64,000 bases of DNA from Paraphysomonas bandaiensis (lineage: Eukaryota; Chrysophyceae), in the NCBI GenBank assembly GCA_965644295.1, contig CBFFRP010000293.1, forward strand, positions 1-64,000. Direction: 5' to 3'. Shown here in pieces: positions 23,401 to 33,941 of this stretch (position 1 is its first letter; each line of letters starts with the position of its first letter). The notes beneath the pieces were generated by a model. It was not told the DNA's origin and did not search any database. It saw only the letters and a program-made list of their open reading frames with translations. Both the position numbers and the translations under genes were made by a program.

Positions 23401-24304
23401 AATTTAAGTACACAGCGATATCTGCTGAAAAATTCGGTCTAACGGAATTCTCGTCCTTCGTTCGGAAGCTGACTCGGGTTATCTTAGACCTGGCACACAC
23501 ATCACACAAACACTGATTTTTGTGTACCTTGGCTGTGAGGTGTTTCCGTTTCAACCCTGTACCCATGATGAGCATCCTCTTATGTGCCTCTACTAAAGCA
23601 TGTTTGTTGAAGTGACCCGCTCTCCGATGCAGCAACTCCAGCTCGTCCTCACCAGTCCTATCGCTAAGATTTACTTCACAATTACTCGGTGTAGACACAT
23701 CTGGAAGCTCCAACAGCTGCTGAGTTGGAACTGCAGTCATTCCATTCTTCATGGGTCCCTCCAGTACCAGTTCACCAGTATTACAGTCATAAATTTGGAT
23801 CCCATACCACACCGTGAATCGATAGCCCATTTCGTTCAGCTTACGTCCGGAGCACAGGCATCGATTGATCTGATCTGAAATTTCTATGTCTCTCCATGCT
23901 CCACGGGAACCCACACTTGTGATATGAATCTCTGATCCCTTCTTAGAGCCGTTTATCACCTTTGATGTATTCATATGAGTGTCAAGCATGGTCACATCAT
24001 TCATCAAGAACATTGATGATGAACAGCAGGTGTCAATATATGTATAATGCATGTCATCATTTACACTACATATATTCGTTTCATGTATATTGCATGACAA
24101 TTTCATAACATCCTCGATCATATTTGCTTCATCTTCATCAGAGAATTCTGCTGGTTCTCCACGCCGTATATTCTCTACTGTCAGTAGCCTTTTGTCCGGC
24201 TTCCTACCATGATTCTTCCCTTTCTCTCCTCTTCTAGAATGCTTTTTCTTCGTCGTTGGACAATCAGCAGCAAGATGTTCCAGAGAGACTTGCAATTTCT
24301 GCAT
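20459..24304 (-). CDS. pol: Pol of copia element 1 (protease, integrase, RT, RNase H)
   Basis: A 1281-codon open frame, displaced -1 relative to Gag and overlapping it by about 124 bp. Order: end of a zinc knuckle (HLAADC); protease with a DTCC active-site motif (near 24028) in place of DSG/DTG; pre-integrase HHCC region ending CDVCARSK; integrase core with Asp (FSADIAVY), Asp (HYHADGARE) and Glu (MNAIEERKFR); reverse transcriptase with LDVSSAFCYADL and an intact YVDD (near 21485); RNase H with DSDWAGD, ESEYMA and a final HIDIKYHWIREH segment. No internal stop is seen. A frameshift, internal initiation or a repaired frame would be needed for expression. Confidence 0.92.
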   Translation of the reverse strand: MQKLQVSLEHLAADCPTTKKKHSRRGEKGKNHGRKPDKRLLTVENIRRGEPAEFSDEDEANMIEDVMKLSCNIHETNICSVNDDMHYTYIDTCCSSSMFLMNDVTMLDTHMNTSKVINGSKKGSEIHITSVGSRGAWRDIEISDQINRCLCSGRKLNEMGYRFTVWYGIQIYDCNTGELVLEGPMKNGMTAVPTQQLLELPDVSTPSNCEVNLSDRTGEDELELLHRRAGHFNKHALVEAHKRMLIMGTGLKRKHLTAKVHKNQCLCDVCARSKITRVSFRTKDENSVRPNFSADIAVYLNCPARGGERYVLKITHHASKMFWATGLVHRTGEAILEVFKELFRGDVRRYKLKMEHYHADGARELISEELRQYLRTQECYQHTWSSTDSPEMNAIEERKFRTAGEMTLAMLIQSGLPPQFWLDAYMAARYILIRLPTKTDKGYMSPIEFLTGEPPNLRYLRVWGCRTYVLSPKADRRKDWEDKALVGYLMGYSDEKVGYHVYLPESNKVVTTVHILTDESTPSRSEKYFAEIDALRVREAARPKLASDYVSLEGTYHIDDEDGLLYKTTRVVERKGVIVAYRSLVTAGREHIEHRVPIHVEDVVRMTAETPGNTGYIGKGDALSTTPARELDQGRPGGFQESPDPTCQQTVVRLQTLTDHGSGDASGAPPTPQDLRAQDEQGMGSYITTRRPIELDGDGRVRRKRLQRRLANASVLGEINMVEVPDACTVNFKHAEFQHDDFKTPDSYAEAERSPQYMKWREARKVEKTSLLKRRVLKIVRTPRGVKLVRAKYVHTVKRDLLGNVVKYKARLVALGNLQEKTEEEQSTFAPVVKGITIRLVLAIAFMFHMHVHQLDVSSAFCYADLEEDVYMAPPPDEELPAGWCFQLIKALYGLRSSPRQWNKHIDKFIKSLHFTACILDTCLYMRWSNGQLHLLLIYVDDIIIASADLTYLESVKRRFCETFEMHDLGVCKRFLNIRITRGEDWYMLDQSEYAKNIVKKFSSFMGKSSKNKETPLPTNVQDLLAEQRELTEEQKQWVESFPYRGIIGAVLHLAIHTRPDLAYAVGLLARFSTSPTYATCRLAIHLLKYLRGTVDKGIRFSGSEFDLHVFSDSDWAGDRMTRRSTTGYIVFLCAGALAWQSKLQTTVATSSMESEYMAEYAALQELVWLRGVFKELGLLVAKPTPFFMDSKSAKDLSENPVYHKRSKHIDIKYHWIREHVNGKFPTAKLIHVSTDDMAADIFTKALSTKIFSRHEKTITGVKRSVSNSVEEQQKKRPRRG

Positions 24305-25218
24305 CCCGTGTATTCAGCACTTCCAGGACGCTGCCCTGATATCTCTCCATCCTTCTTCCTCTGCTTCCTCCTGCACTGTTCAGTTGAATGGCTATGAGGA
24401 ATTCCTTCTTTCCTGCAATATCTACAGTTGCCCTTCTTACGCTTATCCCGTTCCGTTCGAGACCGTTTGCTCTTTTCAATGAAATTCAGCTCCTCCACCT
24501 TCTTGCGTTTCCGCTCTAACGCAATCCTTCCAGGAATGGTATCATCATACCGTTCTATCTTCCTTGATAATGTTGCATAATCAACATCATCAGGCATCAA
24601 ATACAAAGCAACATTCAGAGGAGCATATTCTTCATTCAACAGACCTTCTCGTAACCGTGTTATTTTTGAGAGCTCCGATATGTCCTGCTGCTGCTCCTGT
24701 AGCTCTTTCAGCAGTATTTCAAACCGTATTATATAGTCCTTCGCAGTCTCCTCCGGACGCATACGGAAAGAGCCATACTGAGTCAACAGTTCACTGATCT
24801 TGTTTTGCTTCCCTCCAGCAAAGCACTTCTTCAACTCATCAATCATAATATGCGCCTTAAACCTGTTGCTTCCTTTTCCATCAGCCTTGAACCCTTTATG
24901 TAGAAGATGGAATTTCTGAAGCGCCTTCGAAGATGTTTGCACTGCCTCTCTGCAGTACGAATACGCTATGGCATTCGCCTTCCAGTACTTCTTCACAGCC
25001 TGTCTGTAAGACTTTTCCTCCATTAACGTGAGTGGCTGTTCCCCAAAGTCGCTTTCCTTCGGTGGTGGCTCCACCGCTACTTCACTTTGCTCTTTCCTCA
25101 TGAGGAATGTTTCGAAGTCCTCAATCCATTGTTCAACATTGCTCTCATTAAACTGTGGCACTACTCCTCTATCCTCCTTCTCTCCTCCTCGCTCGCTACC
25201 ATGTTGAGAAACGCTCAT
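24181..25218 (-). CDS. gag: Gag of copia element 1
   Basis: 345-residue capsid-type protein. The ATG lies inside the 5' LTR, so the frame crosses the LTR edge and the primer-binding site, comparable to yeast Ty1. The central region (about residues 30-235) is helical and typical of UBN2/Retrotran_gag copia capsids. A first zinc knuckle reads C-x2-C...H...C at CRYCRKEGIPHSHSTEQC. The second knuckle begins CRNCKSL, but its His and last Cys are found only in the Pol frame (EHLAADC). The frame then continues 30 residues out of register to a TGA. The frame change sits in a CT-dinucleotide run (element strand TCTCTCTGG, 24280-24288). Confidence 0.85.
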   Translation of the reverse strand: MSVSQHGSERGGEKEDRGVVPQFNESNVEQWIEDFETFLMRKEQSEVAVEPPPKESDFGEQPLTLMEEKSYRQAVKKYWKANAIAYSYCREAVQTSSKALQKFHLLHKGFKADGKGSNRFKAHIMIDELKKCFAGGKQNKISELLTQYGSFRMRPEETAKDYIIRFEILLKELQEQQQDISELSKITRLREGLLNEEYAPLNVALYLMPDDVDYATLSRKIERYDDTIPGRIALERKRKKVEELNFIEKSKRSRTERDKRKKGNCRYCRKEGIPHSHSTEQCRRKQRKKDGEISGQRPGSAEYTGCRNCKSLWNILLLIVQRRRKSILEEERKGRIMVGSRTKGY

Positions 25219-25495
25219 TTTACACTAGATCACAGAGAGAATTTGTCGTAAGACTAGATAGATTTATTAATATCGTTTACACGAAGTTGTGATAACCAAC
25301 ACTAACTCATTATAATCCCTGCATAATATCCTACATATGCGAACCTCTCGTTACTGAACATATCTTGAACGATCAAACTATTTCAGTTTCTCAATATCAT
25401 CACAGCATTTGTACATCACTATATTTCACTGTATTCTCGTACATTGTCTTGAAGTGACATACTGAATATACTAGAATAAGATCCATATTCTAATA
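25202..25495 (-). repeat. 5' LTR of copia element 1
   Basis: 294 bp. It contains the Gag start codon (ATG at 25218-25216), 17 bp before the LTR end. Confidence 0.93.
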
Positions 25496-25766
25496 ACGTG
25501 TAGTATTTTTAAAACAACCTGATGATCATTACTTTGATTTGTACTCAGTGTTCACGCTACATGCAATTCTATCATTCTCTGTTTAAATAGTGGCATCAAA
25601 GTACATCTCTGCTTGGATGGGGTTCTTACGTATAACTGAGCTAGTGTGCAATACCACGGCATACATTTAACAGATCTGCAAGTTTATCTCAATTCTCACT
25701 AAACTGCGCATTCGAGGAAATGACATAAATATTATCGGACCATGTCTTGCAATGTAGAAAAATGTT

Positions 25767-28700
25767 TCATTTTTTCTTATCTCGGTTGGTGAACATCATA
25801 ATTACCATAGCAGTAATTGCGTATCCAAATCCATTCCACATCAGTGCTGCGATGTCGTAGTCAAAATTATCTATATTATACCCGATTTGATCGAGTCCAG
25901 CATCGACATTCATGTAGTCCTCGCCATTTAGAGGGCCAGTGGGAACAGTTTCATAGTATTTCACTTGAGACACATAGAATGCTTCTAGAGCCCATCGAGT
26001 TCCGGATATACGCCATAGCCAGCGAATGCTGTCTGGCAAGTCCCGCACCTCGTTTATGGTGGGGTTTGCTCCAGAAAAACCTACTGCATATAGAAGTGCA
26101 AAAAGGACTCCAGTCAAGAACACATTCTTAGGTGAGGCAATGGAGGACAAAAAGAAACCAAGAGACCAGGCCCACCAGTACATTGCAAAGAAAAGTTCGT
26201 ACAGCTCTCCGGTGCTACCGGTGTTCGGGAAGCGAATCTGAAACGCTAGCCAGAAGAATAGAGCTGCCATAACTATATTAGGCAATTCCACTAACCACTT
26301 GGCAATGAAGTACGGAACCGTTTTAAGTCCTGCGGCAGACTCACGCCAGTAGTTCACTTGCTCGTTACCAAAAGTTCCAGTTGAAATGGATATGGCGGCA
26401 AATATGGTTCCAAAAACGAGAAAATTAGCAGTTCCTTGATAACTATCAACCAGAGGTGATGTACAAGACTCGTGTAAATCTCTAGTCACAGTGCCACAAA
26501 CCACATCTGGAAGTGGCCCCACGTACTGTAGGTCCGTAGAAACAGAGGAAACAACTAACGCAACTCCAAGGTGAATAAGCATCTGGCTCAGGAATGCACC
26601 AAAGCGGCGGTATTTCTGTTTGAAAGCCCGAATAATGCAAACATAAAGCTGACCAAAGAGCCCAGGCGTATTTCTGATATCATCAGTTCTCGTAATTTCT
26701 TTGAATGCTTGTAGCACTACGCCTTTTACATCATAAAAGAATGATGCCACAATACTCGAAAAGAATAAAGCCACAGAATGAAGAAATATACAGAACGCAT
26801 TCGAATTTTGAAGGGGGTTTAATTCTGCAGCAACCCTTTCAGCATGTTCCGCGGAGTGTACCGTTACACTCACAGTTCTCCCTCCTATAGCGGTATTAGT
26901 GCGTGATCGAGGGCGCTACAACATAAGTTGCTTTTAGACGCACATTCCATGCAAGTAAATACAAAACACATACCTGAGCTCCACCCTCAGGATCTTGCAA
27001 AAGAGTGTCTTTCATATTACCCGTAGTGCTCTCACTTGTAGCCTCTGGCGGCGCATCCGGTTTATAGTCCAGCGGGCGTCCATTTATCTACATTGGGAAT
27101 TATATGATCTGGATAAAAATGAGAAATATCGTTCGTAAATACCTTGTTGTCCCAAAACCTGAACAAGTCCGAGGGAATGAAATCAGGGTCGTCCTTCCTG
27201 TCAACCGCTCCATTTGCAACATCCAAATAAAAGTCTGCGGGGTTAATGAGACCTTCTGGAATGAATCCAATGGACTCAAAGTATGCAGGAGCCTCGTCAA
27301 TTGAGCCGTGATAAACCACTTGTCCTCCTTTCCCTAGAAGCAAAAGATCGTCGAACTCAAGGAAAGCTTGAATCGAAGGCTGGTGGATAACAGAGGCAAT
27401 TGTCACGCCAGATCTCTTGGCAATGTCTTTGAGCTGTCTTGCCAATACAGCCGACGAAGTCGAGTCCAAGCCACTGGTGGGTTCGTCCTATAAGCAAACA
27501 TTAGAGCTATATACAACCAGGTTGCACTGTTCGCTATTCACATTGAGGTGAACTTACCAAGAAAAGCACACGTGGAAGTGCAACAAGCTCGATACCGATG
27601 TTCACTCTGCTTAATATTAAGTAGGATATGATACAGAGGTGGATACCTTTTTCTCTGCCCACCAGATATGCCTCTCTCTCGCTCATCACCTGAAAGCCCG
27701 AGAATGAGACGGCAGTCGAGACTTTAGACAAACAAACATACCTATTACAGAGTGCTGGACATGGTCGATACCAAGTGACAGTAGAGTTTCGTTGACGACC
27801 GCGTCTTTCTCTTCTCTGCTCATCTCAATGGGAAGCCTGTAGGAGGCAGAAAACTCGATATTGTCCCGTACAGACAATTGTCTAATCATGACGTCTTCTT
27901 GTGGCACAAAACCTACAAGTTTTTTCCACCTACACACAGGCACGTTCATCTTGTGAGGCGCTGATGTGCACACTTATATAATTTTGTACTTGGAAAGGTC
28001 GTCAACAATCTCTCCATTCACTTTTATGATACCCTCCGTCTTGGCTGCTTTACCGGTAACAAGGTTAATTATAGTAGTTTTGCTAACACAAACCCATCAG
28101 CCATATAATAAAAGTAGTGAAGTCATACCCTGCCCCAGATGGCCCCATGATTGCACAAAGTCGCTTTGGCTTGAACTGTCCAGTCACACCTTTCATAATC
28201 TGCACTCCGGAGGGGAGTATGAGGCCGACATCATTGAACTCAATTAAATATGTCATGTCCTGTTTACTTAGCTGTCGTTCTCCAACAACTGAACCATCCT
28301 CAGAAGATGTTATGGACATCTGTTGAGGCGAGGAAGGAGTTTTCCGGTTCATGGAAGGCTGCTGGACAGAGTCCTCAGGTATGGTTTCTGATACACCAGA
28401 AAGACGTGAGCTTCGCCGTACTAGGGGACGAACACCCTCTGCAACACTCATCCGATCAATAGCGGCCGGAGATAACTCCTCCACAGCAGTCATAATGTTT
28501 TCCCCTTCCTTCCCTCCTTCTTTTGCCTGTACAAGCATCAAATTCTCGGCCTCCTTCACCTTGGACTCGATATAATACTTTATCAAAAAGGCCCCATAGA
28601 GGACAACTGCGATTACAAATATACTAATAAGCGCACCACTCCTGTTAGAATCCTCTGAACCAGCTGGACAACTTCCCTTGCTACCACACTCTAGGCCCTC

Positions 28701-29169
28701 AACATAACCTGTTTTGCAGAAATATCCCTCCTTGCACTCTTCGATCACTGACGGCGTCACACAGAAGTGCTAAGAAATGAGTGAAAACGTCAGCAAATGA
28801 GATAACCACTTCAAAAAGGCATACCCCTTTGCAGCAATAAGACGGAGTTAACGTATTCTCGGGGCAATAGAATCCTGCAGCAGAGATCATACCATGAGGC
28901 CATTGGTCTGTACATTACACACCAGGAGTACAGGGGCACTGCAGCTCTCCATCGCTCGACCGTACAGTGCAGTTAGCAGCTGTGATAGCCGCCATATTGT
29001 CCTGAATCTGGTCCGAATTGTAGCCAGGACAGTAATATCCAGCAGGGCAGGTGAGATTTCCATCTGTCTGCTGACACTTGCAGGAGGATGAGGTAGCTCC
29101 TGGACACACCACTGTCACAGCTGCCGATAGGCGCAGACACACCAGAGAAATAACAACAAATACTTTCAT
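25767..29169 (-). CDS. ABCG-family half-transporter with Cys-rich ectodomain, 10 exons
   Basis: Predicted 972-residue ATP-driven transporter. Exons: 29169-28923, 28874-28825, 28769-28129, 28082-27990, 27929-27742, 27689-27647, 27606-27558, 27487-27143, 27087-26974, 26915-25767; introns 40-70 nt. It has a signal peptide, a Cys-rich ectodomain with CPAGYYCPGY and FYCPENT repeats (about residues 25-140), one membrane segment near 155, a long linker, then the nucleotide-binding domain. Walker A GPSGAGKTT (about 307-315) is split by an intron; the signature is ISGGQ, the Walker B/D-loop is LFLDEPTSGLDS. A six-helix ABC2 domain fills the last exon. The plan matches the plant ABCG24/ABCG28-like branch. 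Cargo is unknown; half-transporters dimerise. It is divergent with the AP endonuclease. Confidence 0.92.
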
Positions 29170-29249
29170 TGAGATTCTACCAATATCAAGACAATGGAGT
29201 GAATGACTCTTGTGCAATCTACCCTTGCAAAGGATCTTTCCACAAGAAA

Positions 29250-29817
29250 GTATGTATGCATGTATGTATGTATGTATGTATGTATGTATGTATGTATGTA
29301 TGTATGTATGTATGTATGTATGTATGTATGTATGTATGTATGTATGTATGTATGTATGTATGTATGTATGTATGTATGTATGTATGTATGTATGTATGTA
29401 TGTATGTATGTATGTATGTATGTATGTATGTATGTATGTATGTATGTATGTATGTATGTATGTATGTATGTATGTATGTATGTATGTATGTAGGTATGTA
29501 GGTATGTAGGTATGTATGTATGTATGTATGTATGTATGTATGTATGTATGTATGTATGTATGTATGTATGTATGTATGTATGTATGTATGTATGTATGTA
29601 TGTATGTATGTATGTATGTATGTATGTATGTATGTATGTATGTATGTATGTATGTATGTATGTATGTATGTATGTATGTATGTATGTATGTATGTATGTA
29701 TGTATGTATGTATGTATGTATGTATGTATGTATGTATGTATGTATGTATGTATGTATGTATGTATGTAGGTATGTATGTATGTATGTATGTATGTATGTA
29801 TGTAGGTATGTATGTAT
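29250..29817. repeat. (TGTA)n microsatellite, about 140 units
   Basis: A nearly pure 4-bp repeat of about 568 bp, with a few TAGG variants (29491-29512, 29767, 29804) and one TGCA. It fills most of the gap between the divergent ABC transporter and AP endonuclease start codons. Long open frames in it (repeating Met-Tyr-Val-Cys) are artefacts of the repeat. Confidence 0.98.
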
Positions 29818-29878
29818 TGGATCGTATCAGTTTAAGGTTTGGTATAGTTGTTCATCAAGTTGTTTGGTCTTTTGTTTA

Positions 29879-31220
29879 ATGCCACCAAAGGAAAAAGTCG
29901 TGGCAGCTGCTAGTGCACTGAAGAAAACTGCATCTGCAATTCCTCGCACCCCTATTGTCCCGGCTGATGTCCCTCCTAACGGGTGTAAGATAGTGTGCTG
30001 GAATGTCGCGGGGTTGAGAGGGACACTTAAGAATTCACCTGATATATTCAATAGTATAGTGGCCCAGCACGACCCGCATATAATCTGCTTGCAAGAGACT
30101 AAAATACAGACCTCTCATGAGGGGGATTTCGATCATATTCTTCCCCAGTATACGAAATACTGGGCATCATCCACAGCGAAGAAGGGATACGCCGGCACTG
30201 TAAATTAATAATTTATTTTGTGGTAGTCGTATATAATTTTTTTCGTCAGGCTGTGTTTGTGAAGACGTCCCAGAGCTTGCACGATAAGACTGTAAGTGGC
30301 AATGGTAAGAGCCAATCCACCCTTACGTCCATGTGGAAGAAAGGCACGAAAAAGAGAAAACTTGAGAACGCAGATGATTCAAAAGCTGATAATGGGGAAG
30401 AAAAGAGTGCGGGTATTGACTCCCTTTCTGTCCCCCTCGCAACAGATCTGCAAGTCCAGGAGGTTACGTATGAGTTACCTGATAGTCGTTTCTCAGGTAC
30501 CATTTTCAGATATACCTCATGGAAATAGTCGACAATTACATTGTGTGCAGGTGAAGGTCGAACTATCACTGTGGAATTTCCTCGATTTTTTCTGGTCAAC
30601 TGCTATGTCCCTAACTCTGGCCAGAATCTTGAACGACTGGACTACCGAACCACGGAATGGTAAATCTCTTGTAACGTCATTTTTATGTAGTTGACTCTGT
30701 ACTCTCTTCTCAGGGATCCGTACATGTACGAGTACCTGAAGTCCCTAGAGACCCGGAAGCCGGTTATATTTACTGGTGACCTTAATGTCGCACATCTTGA
30801 TTTGGATATCCATAACCCTACTGCCAAGCATATTGTGAAGCAGGCCGGCTTAACTCCACAAGAGAGAGCGTCATTTGGCTCGCTCCTTGCAACGGGGTTC
30901 CAAGACTCCCTTCGTTTTTACTACCCAAGTATGCTGTTCAAGTTAGATATTCTTGCATGTGCTCATGACTGATAGGTCACGAAGGACAATTTACGTATTG
31001 GTCAATACGCACAAACGCCCGCCCGGTTAATAAAGGACTCCGTCTTGATTATTTCATGTGCTCTAAATCTATGTTTCCACCCATTCCTGATGCAGGGATA
31101 GAAGAACTGGACAGAATGACGGTGCCCGTCCCGGGTGTTGTAGACTCATACATAATCCACGAAGGCACGGAGGGGTGCAGCGATCATTGCCCTGTCGCGC
31201 TTGTTTTGAAGCTACAGTGA
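29879..31220 (+). CDS. AP endonuclease / exonuclease III family DNA repair enzyme, 5 exons
   Basis: Predicted 378-residue apurinic/apyrimidinic endonuclease of base-excision repair. Exons: 29879-30199, 30250-30496, 30551-30659, 30714-30928, 30976-31220; introns 50, 54, 54 and 47 nt. Family blocks in order: [38 protein letters not shown] and CSDHCPVAL. These carry the metal-binding Asn and Glu, the active-site Tyr, Asp and Asn, and the Asp-His pair. The first block has Ala where human APE1 has Asp. Between KTSQS and the EGR strand is an insert of about 65 residues (exon 2) with QSTLTSMW, a PCNA-box-like motif, and KKGTKKRK, a basic nuclear-localisation-like stretch. Lys- and Ala-rich N-terminal residues also suit a nuclear protein. 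Confidence 0.92.
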
Positions 31221-32292
31221 AGTCGCAAAAGCTGCAATGGTATGAAATGTAATAATTTCTTGTTGTAACGTACTATGTTAGATTAACCTTAACGCTTATG
31301 TCTTAGTAATAGTAACACGCTTGACCTCGTGATTACGATATACGATGATACATTTGTGGTTTACACGAAATGTGGTGAGTTGATCTCGAAACTTAAGAAC
31401 TACTTTTTTGGGACAGGTTGTTGAGAAAATATATTGTCCGGTTGTATGAGCTATTTCGAAAACAGAATAGATGACCAGCGACATTCATAGTAGTATTGGT
31501 GCGCCGTAAACGTAGAATCGACTTTGCGAAGTTGTAGGTCATAGGAGATAAAACGAGCCGATGAACTAAATATTGATACAAAATCTATGAATTCTTAAGT
31601 CTACGATACTTCAACATCGTTTTCCTGGAGAATTCTTCCGAATGAATTACGCTGTTAAATGTATATAAAAATTAAATTATAGATTTACCTTGCACATATT
31701 TTGCGAATTCCTGACATTGAGTACGAAGTACATGGAATAATGCAAGCAAATATAAGATTCTTTACAAAATGTTTATTATATTTCGACAGTAGGAATGGAT
31801 GATAGATTTACCGCATTAATGACGAATAGGAATGACACAGACTACAGCGCTCAACCGAAATTTATATAGGTATCAAATAAAGACAAAACGGGCATCATTT
31901 TGATGCATTAATATTCACCATGTAGCCTTTACGTATTTGTGGTCTCCAAATACGTCGAAGAAGTACAAAGAAAAAATATGTATACAAGAATAGCTCAATG
32001 CAAAAACTAATGAGCAAAGTATCTGCCTGTACACACCAATAAACTAATCAAAATAGTAAGTATCTAGCATGAGAAATTAATCGACTGGTATATATACCAC
32101 CAGTGTTTGCAATACAAGGCTACATTGTAGGCTTGACATAAGCAAGAAATATAAAAACTAAATAAGCTGTCGGAAAACACCGCGACTCAACCTGGCAAAA
32201 GAAGCTTCCAATAGAAAGACAACCGATTGAGAATGTAAAAATAACTTTGGGGTATTCATATTCGAACTAGGTGCCTTCAGAACTCTTCCGCA
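31221..32292. other. AT-rich intergenic stretch
   Basis: It lies between two convergent 3' ends. A small hairpin occurs near 31932-31956 (ACGTATTTG, 7-nt loop, CAAATACGT). No gene is recognised. Confidence 0.5.
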
Positions 32293-33941
32293 TTATAACT
32301 CTGGATGAATTCTTCTATTTTCATAGGCGCCTCTACTTTTAACTGATGTATTTTGAGTTTCGTGGAGATATACGGTATGAGAAGAACTAGGAAATACAGC
32401 CACATGTTCTACAGCCATATCTATCATCTTGCTAATGTGACTTGAAACCACTTCAAGTGCATTCTCTTCTTTATCCTTCAATGTATCATCCACAGAGAGG
32501 GTCAATGAATAATAGATATAAGGAGTGACTGGAGGCAGTCCCTCCAAACGAACAGTTTCAGACCGGCGGCATCGACTGGATATCTGCAGTGGAAGTCTCT
32601 CGTAAACAGCGAAGTCCATCAAAATATCACCCTGAGCAATTTCCATAAGGCCCACCGCCAAGTTTATCGCTTTGCCGATAGCCACGTACTCCTTCCTTCT
32701 CTCGGTGCCCACAGCTCCGCAAAATACACTGCCAGTACTAAGGCCGATTGAAACTACATGACCCTGAAGAGAAGCCTCGTTTTTAATCATCAACGCACAG
32801 AGGAGGGCTTTCGAGAAGTTGGATGCATGAGAAGCGGTGGGTACACCCCAAAGTCCTACTAGCATACAGCCTCTGTGGTCAATGGAGAATTGTTGCATGA
32901 ACCCCCCATATGCGTCAAAACTTTTCTGCATGACTACAAAGAAGGGCTGCATACTAGATAGCTCTTCATAATCATGAGTTGTATAATTTTCTAATTTTAA
33001 ACAGAGAGCTGTTACCGATCGAATCTCAGATAAAACACACAGTGCATTCGTGGCAACTGCATTGAGAACAGGGAGTGGGATACAGCTATATACTGCTAGT
33101 TCAGCGTCCGAATTCACTACACGTGATATATCTATGCCCTGTTTTCTTATGGTATATCCGAAATTAACCATCTGCTGTAGGATGTATTATTCAAACACAA
33201 AAAAATGCGTACAAACTAACCGTAAACATACACCGAATGGTATGTAGAGACAGCGAGAGTTTTTTCCTGTAAATTCGAACAGGTGTATCGGAAGATTTAG
33301 GGCATTGGCACGCTGGACACCCGACAACAACATCTTTAACAGAATTATAGACTTCAAGGGTGACGAGAAGATCATTTTCCCGAGACGAATCTAAACACCT
33401 CCCTGCGGTATCAATGCATGTACCGTTCATACAAAATCTGCAGCGGCCATTGTAGCCTCCCAACATTGCAAAACATATTCGTCCCCTCGAAATACCTACT
33501 TGCGTACCAATTTCTAGTTTACAATTAGCCACTGCAAGACCACAGAAAACAGCCTTGACTGTATAACAGAAGGTATCAGTTTCCTCATGCGGCAAGAAAA
33601 CACACACCAATGAGTTGTTGGTGAATTCTATCACTAAAGCAAATATTATCATTAAAGCGACAGCAAATACAATATAATTAACACGAACCATCTCCTCTAT
33701 ATGAGTAAACCAAATCCACAATAGCGCTCACACAATTATTTGTGAGTACTCTCAATTGATCGATTCCAGAAGGGCCTCGCGAGCTGAGTTTGTTTGAAAG
33801 AGCAACAAGACCTGACAGCTTGACTATCATACAGCACCCATCAGAGTAGAAAGAGTTCCCTGGACGAGGAAACTTATCAAAATGTCGGACAAAGAAAGGC
33901 GAACACTGATGCAACGCCTCCAATGATTTAACTGATAACAT
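32293..33941 (-). CDS. Soluble-adenylyl-cyclase-like protein (ADCY10-type), probably inactive; 5' end unsure
   Basis: Exons 33941(or further 5')-33689, 33633-33221 and 33174-32293; introns 55 and 46 nt. Two class III cyclase domains in tandem are visible. The first runs from CCMIVKLSGLVALSNKL to RGDVIEFTNNSLVCVF (completed by splicing); it aligns with the VDISGFT and FAGDAL motifs of ADCY10, but both metal-binding Asp residues are replaced (Lys and Asn). The second has GCMLVGLWGVP and IGLSTGSVFCGAVG followed by EYVAIGKAINLAVGLM, very close to the ADCY10 C2 domain. The long NTPase/TPR region of animal ADCY10 is absent. The frame is open upstream of the first ATG to about 34020 with coding-like sequence (RQLIPRRILIVPAV), so an upstream exon may hold the real start. 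Confidence 0.7.

Larger units (their letters stand above)
19981..25500 (-). mobile_element. Ty1/copia retrotransposon 1, complete, with 5-bp TSD
   Basis: A full element on the minus strand flanked by the target duplication ACGTG (19981-19985 and 25496-25500). The LTRs at 19986-20279 and 25202-25495 are both 294 bp, and I see no difference between them, so insertion is very recent. The ends are 5'-TATTAG...CTCAACA-3' in element orientation. The base after the 5' LTR starts TGGTAGC, consistent with initiator-tRNA-Met priming. It lies between the 3' ends of the EF-hand and ABC transporter genes, where disruption would be mild. Confidence 0.95.

Noticed and set aside
24181-24304. Programmed -1 frameshift site between copia Gag and Pol
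   Set aside because: The overlap has no X-XXY-YYZ heptamer in the Gag frame, and a simple -1 shift would give an abnormal knuckle spacing. It is kept only as one of several explanations.
29169-29880. Long ORFs encoding repeating Met-Tyr-Val-Cys
   Set aside because: They follow from the (TGTA)n repeat in all frames of one strand and extend by chance into the AP endonuclease exon.
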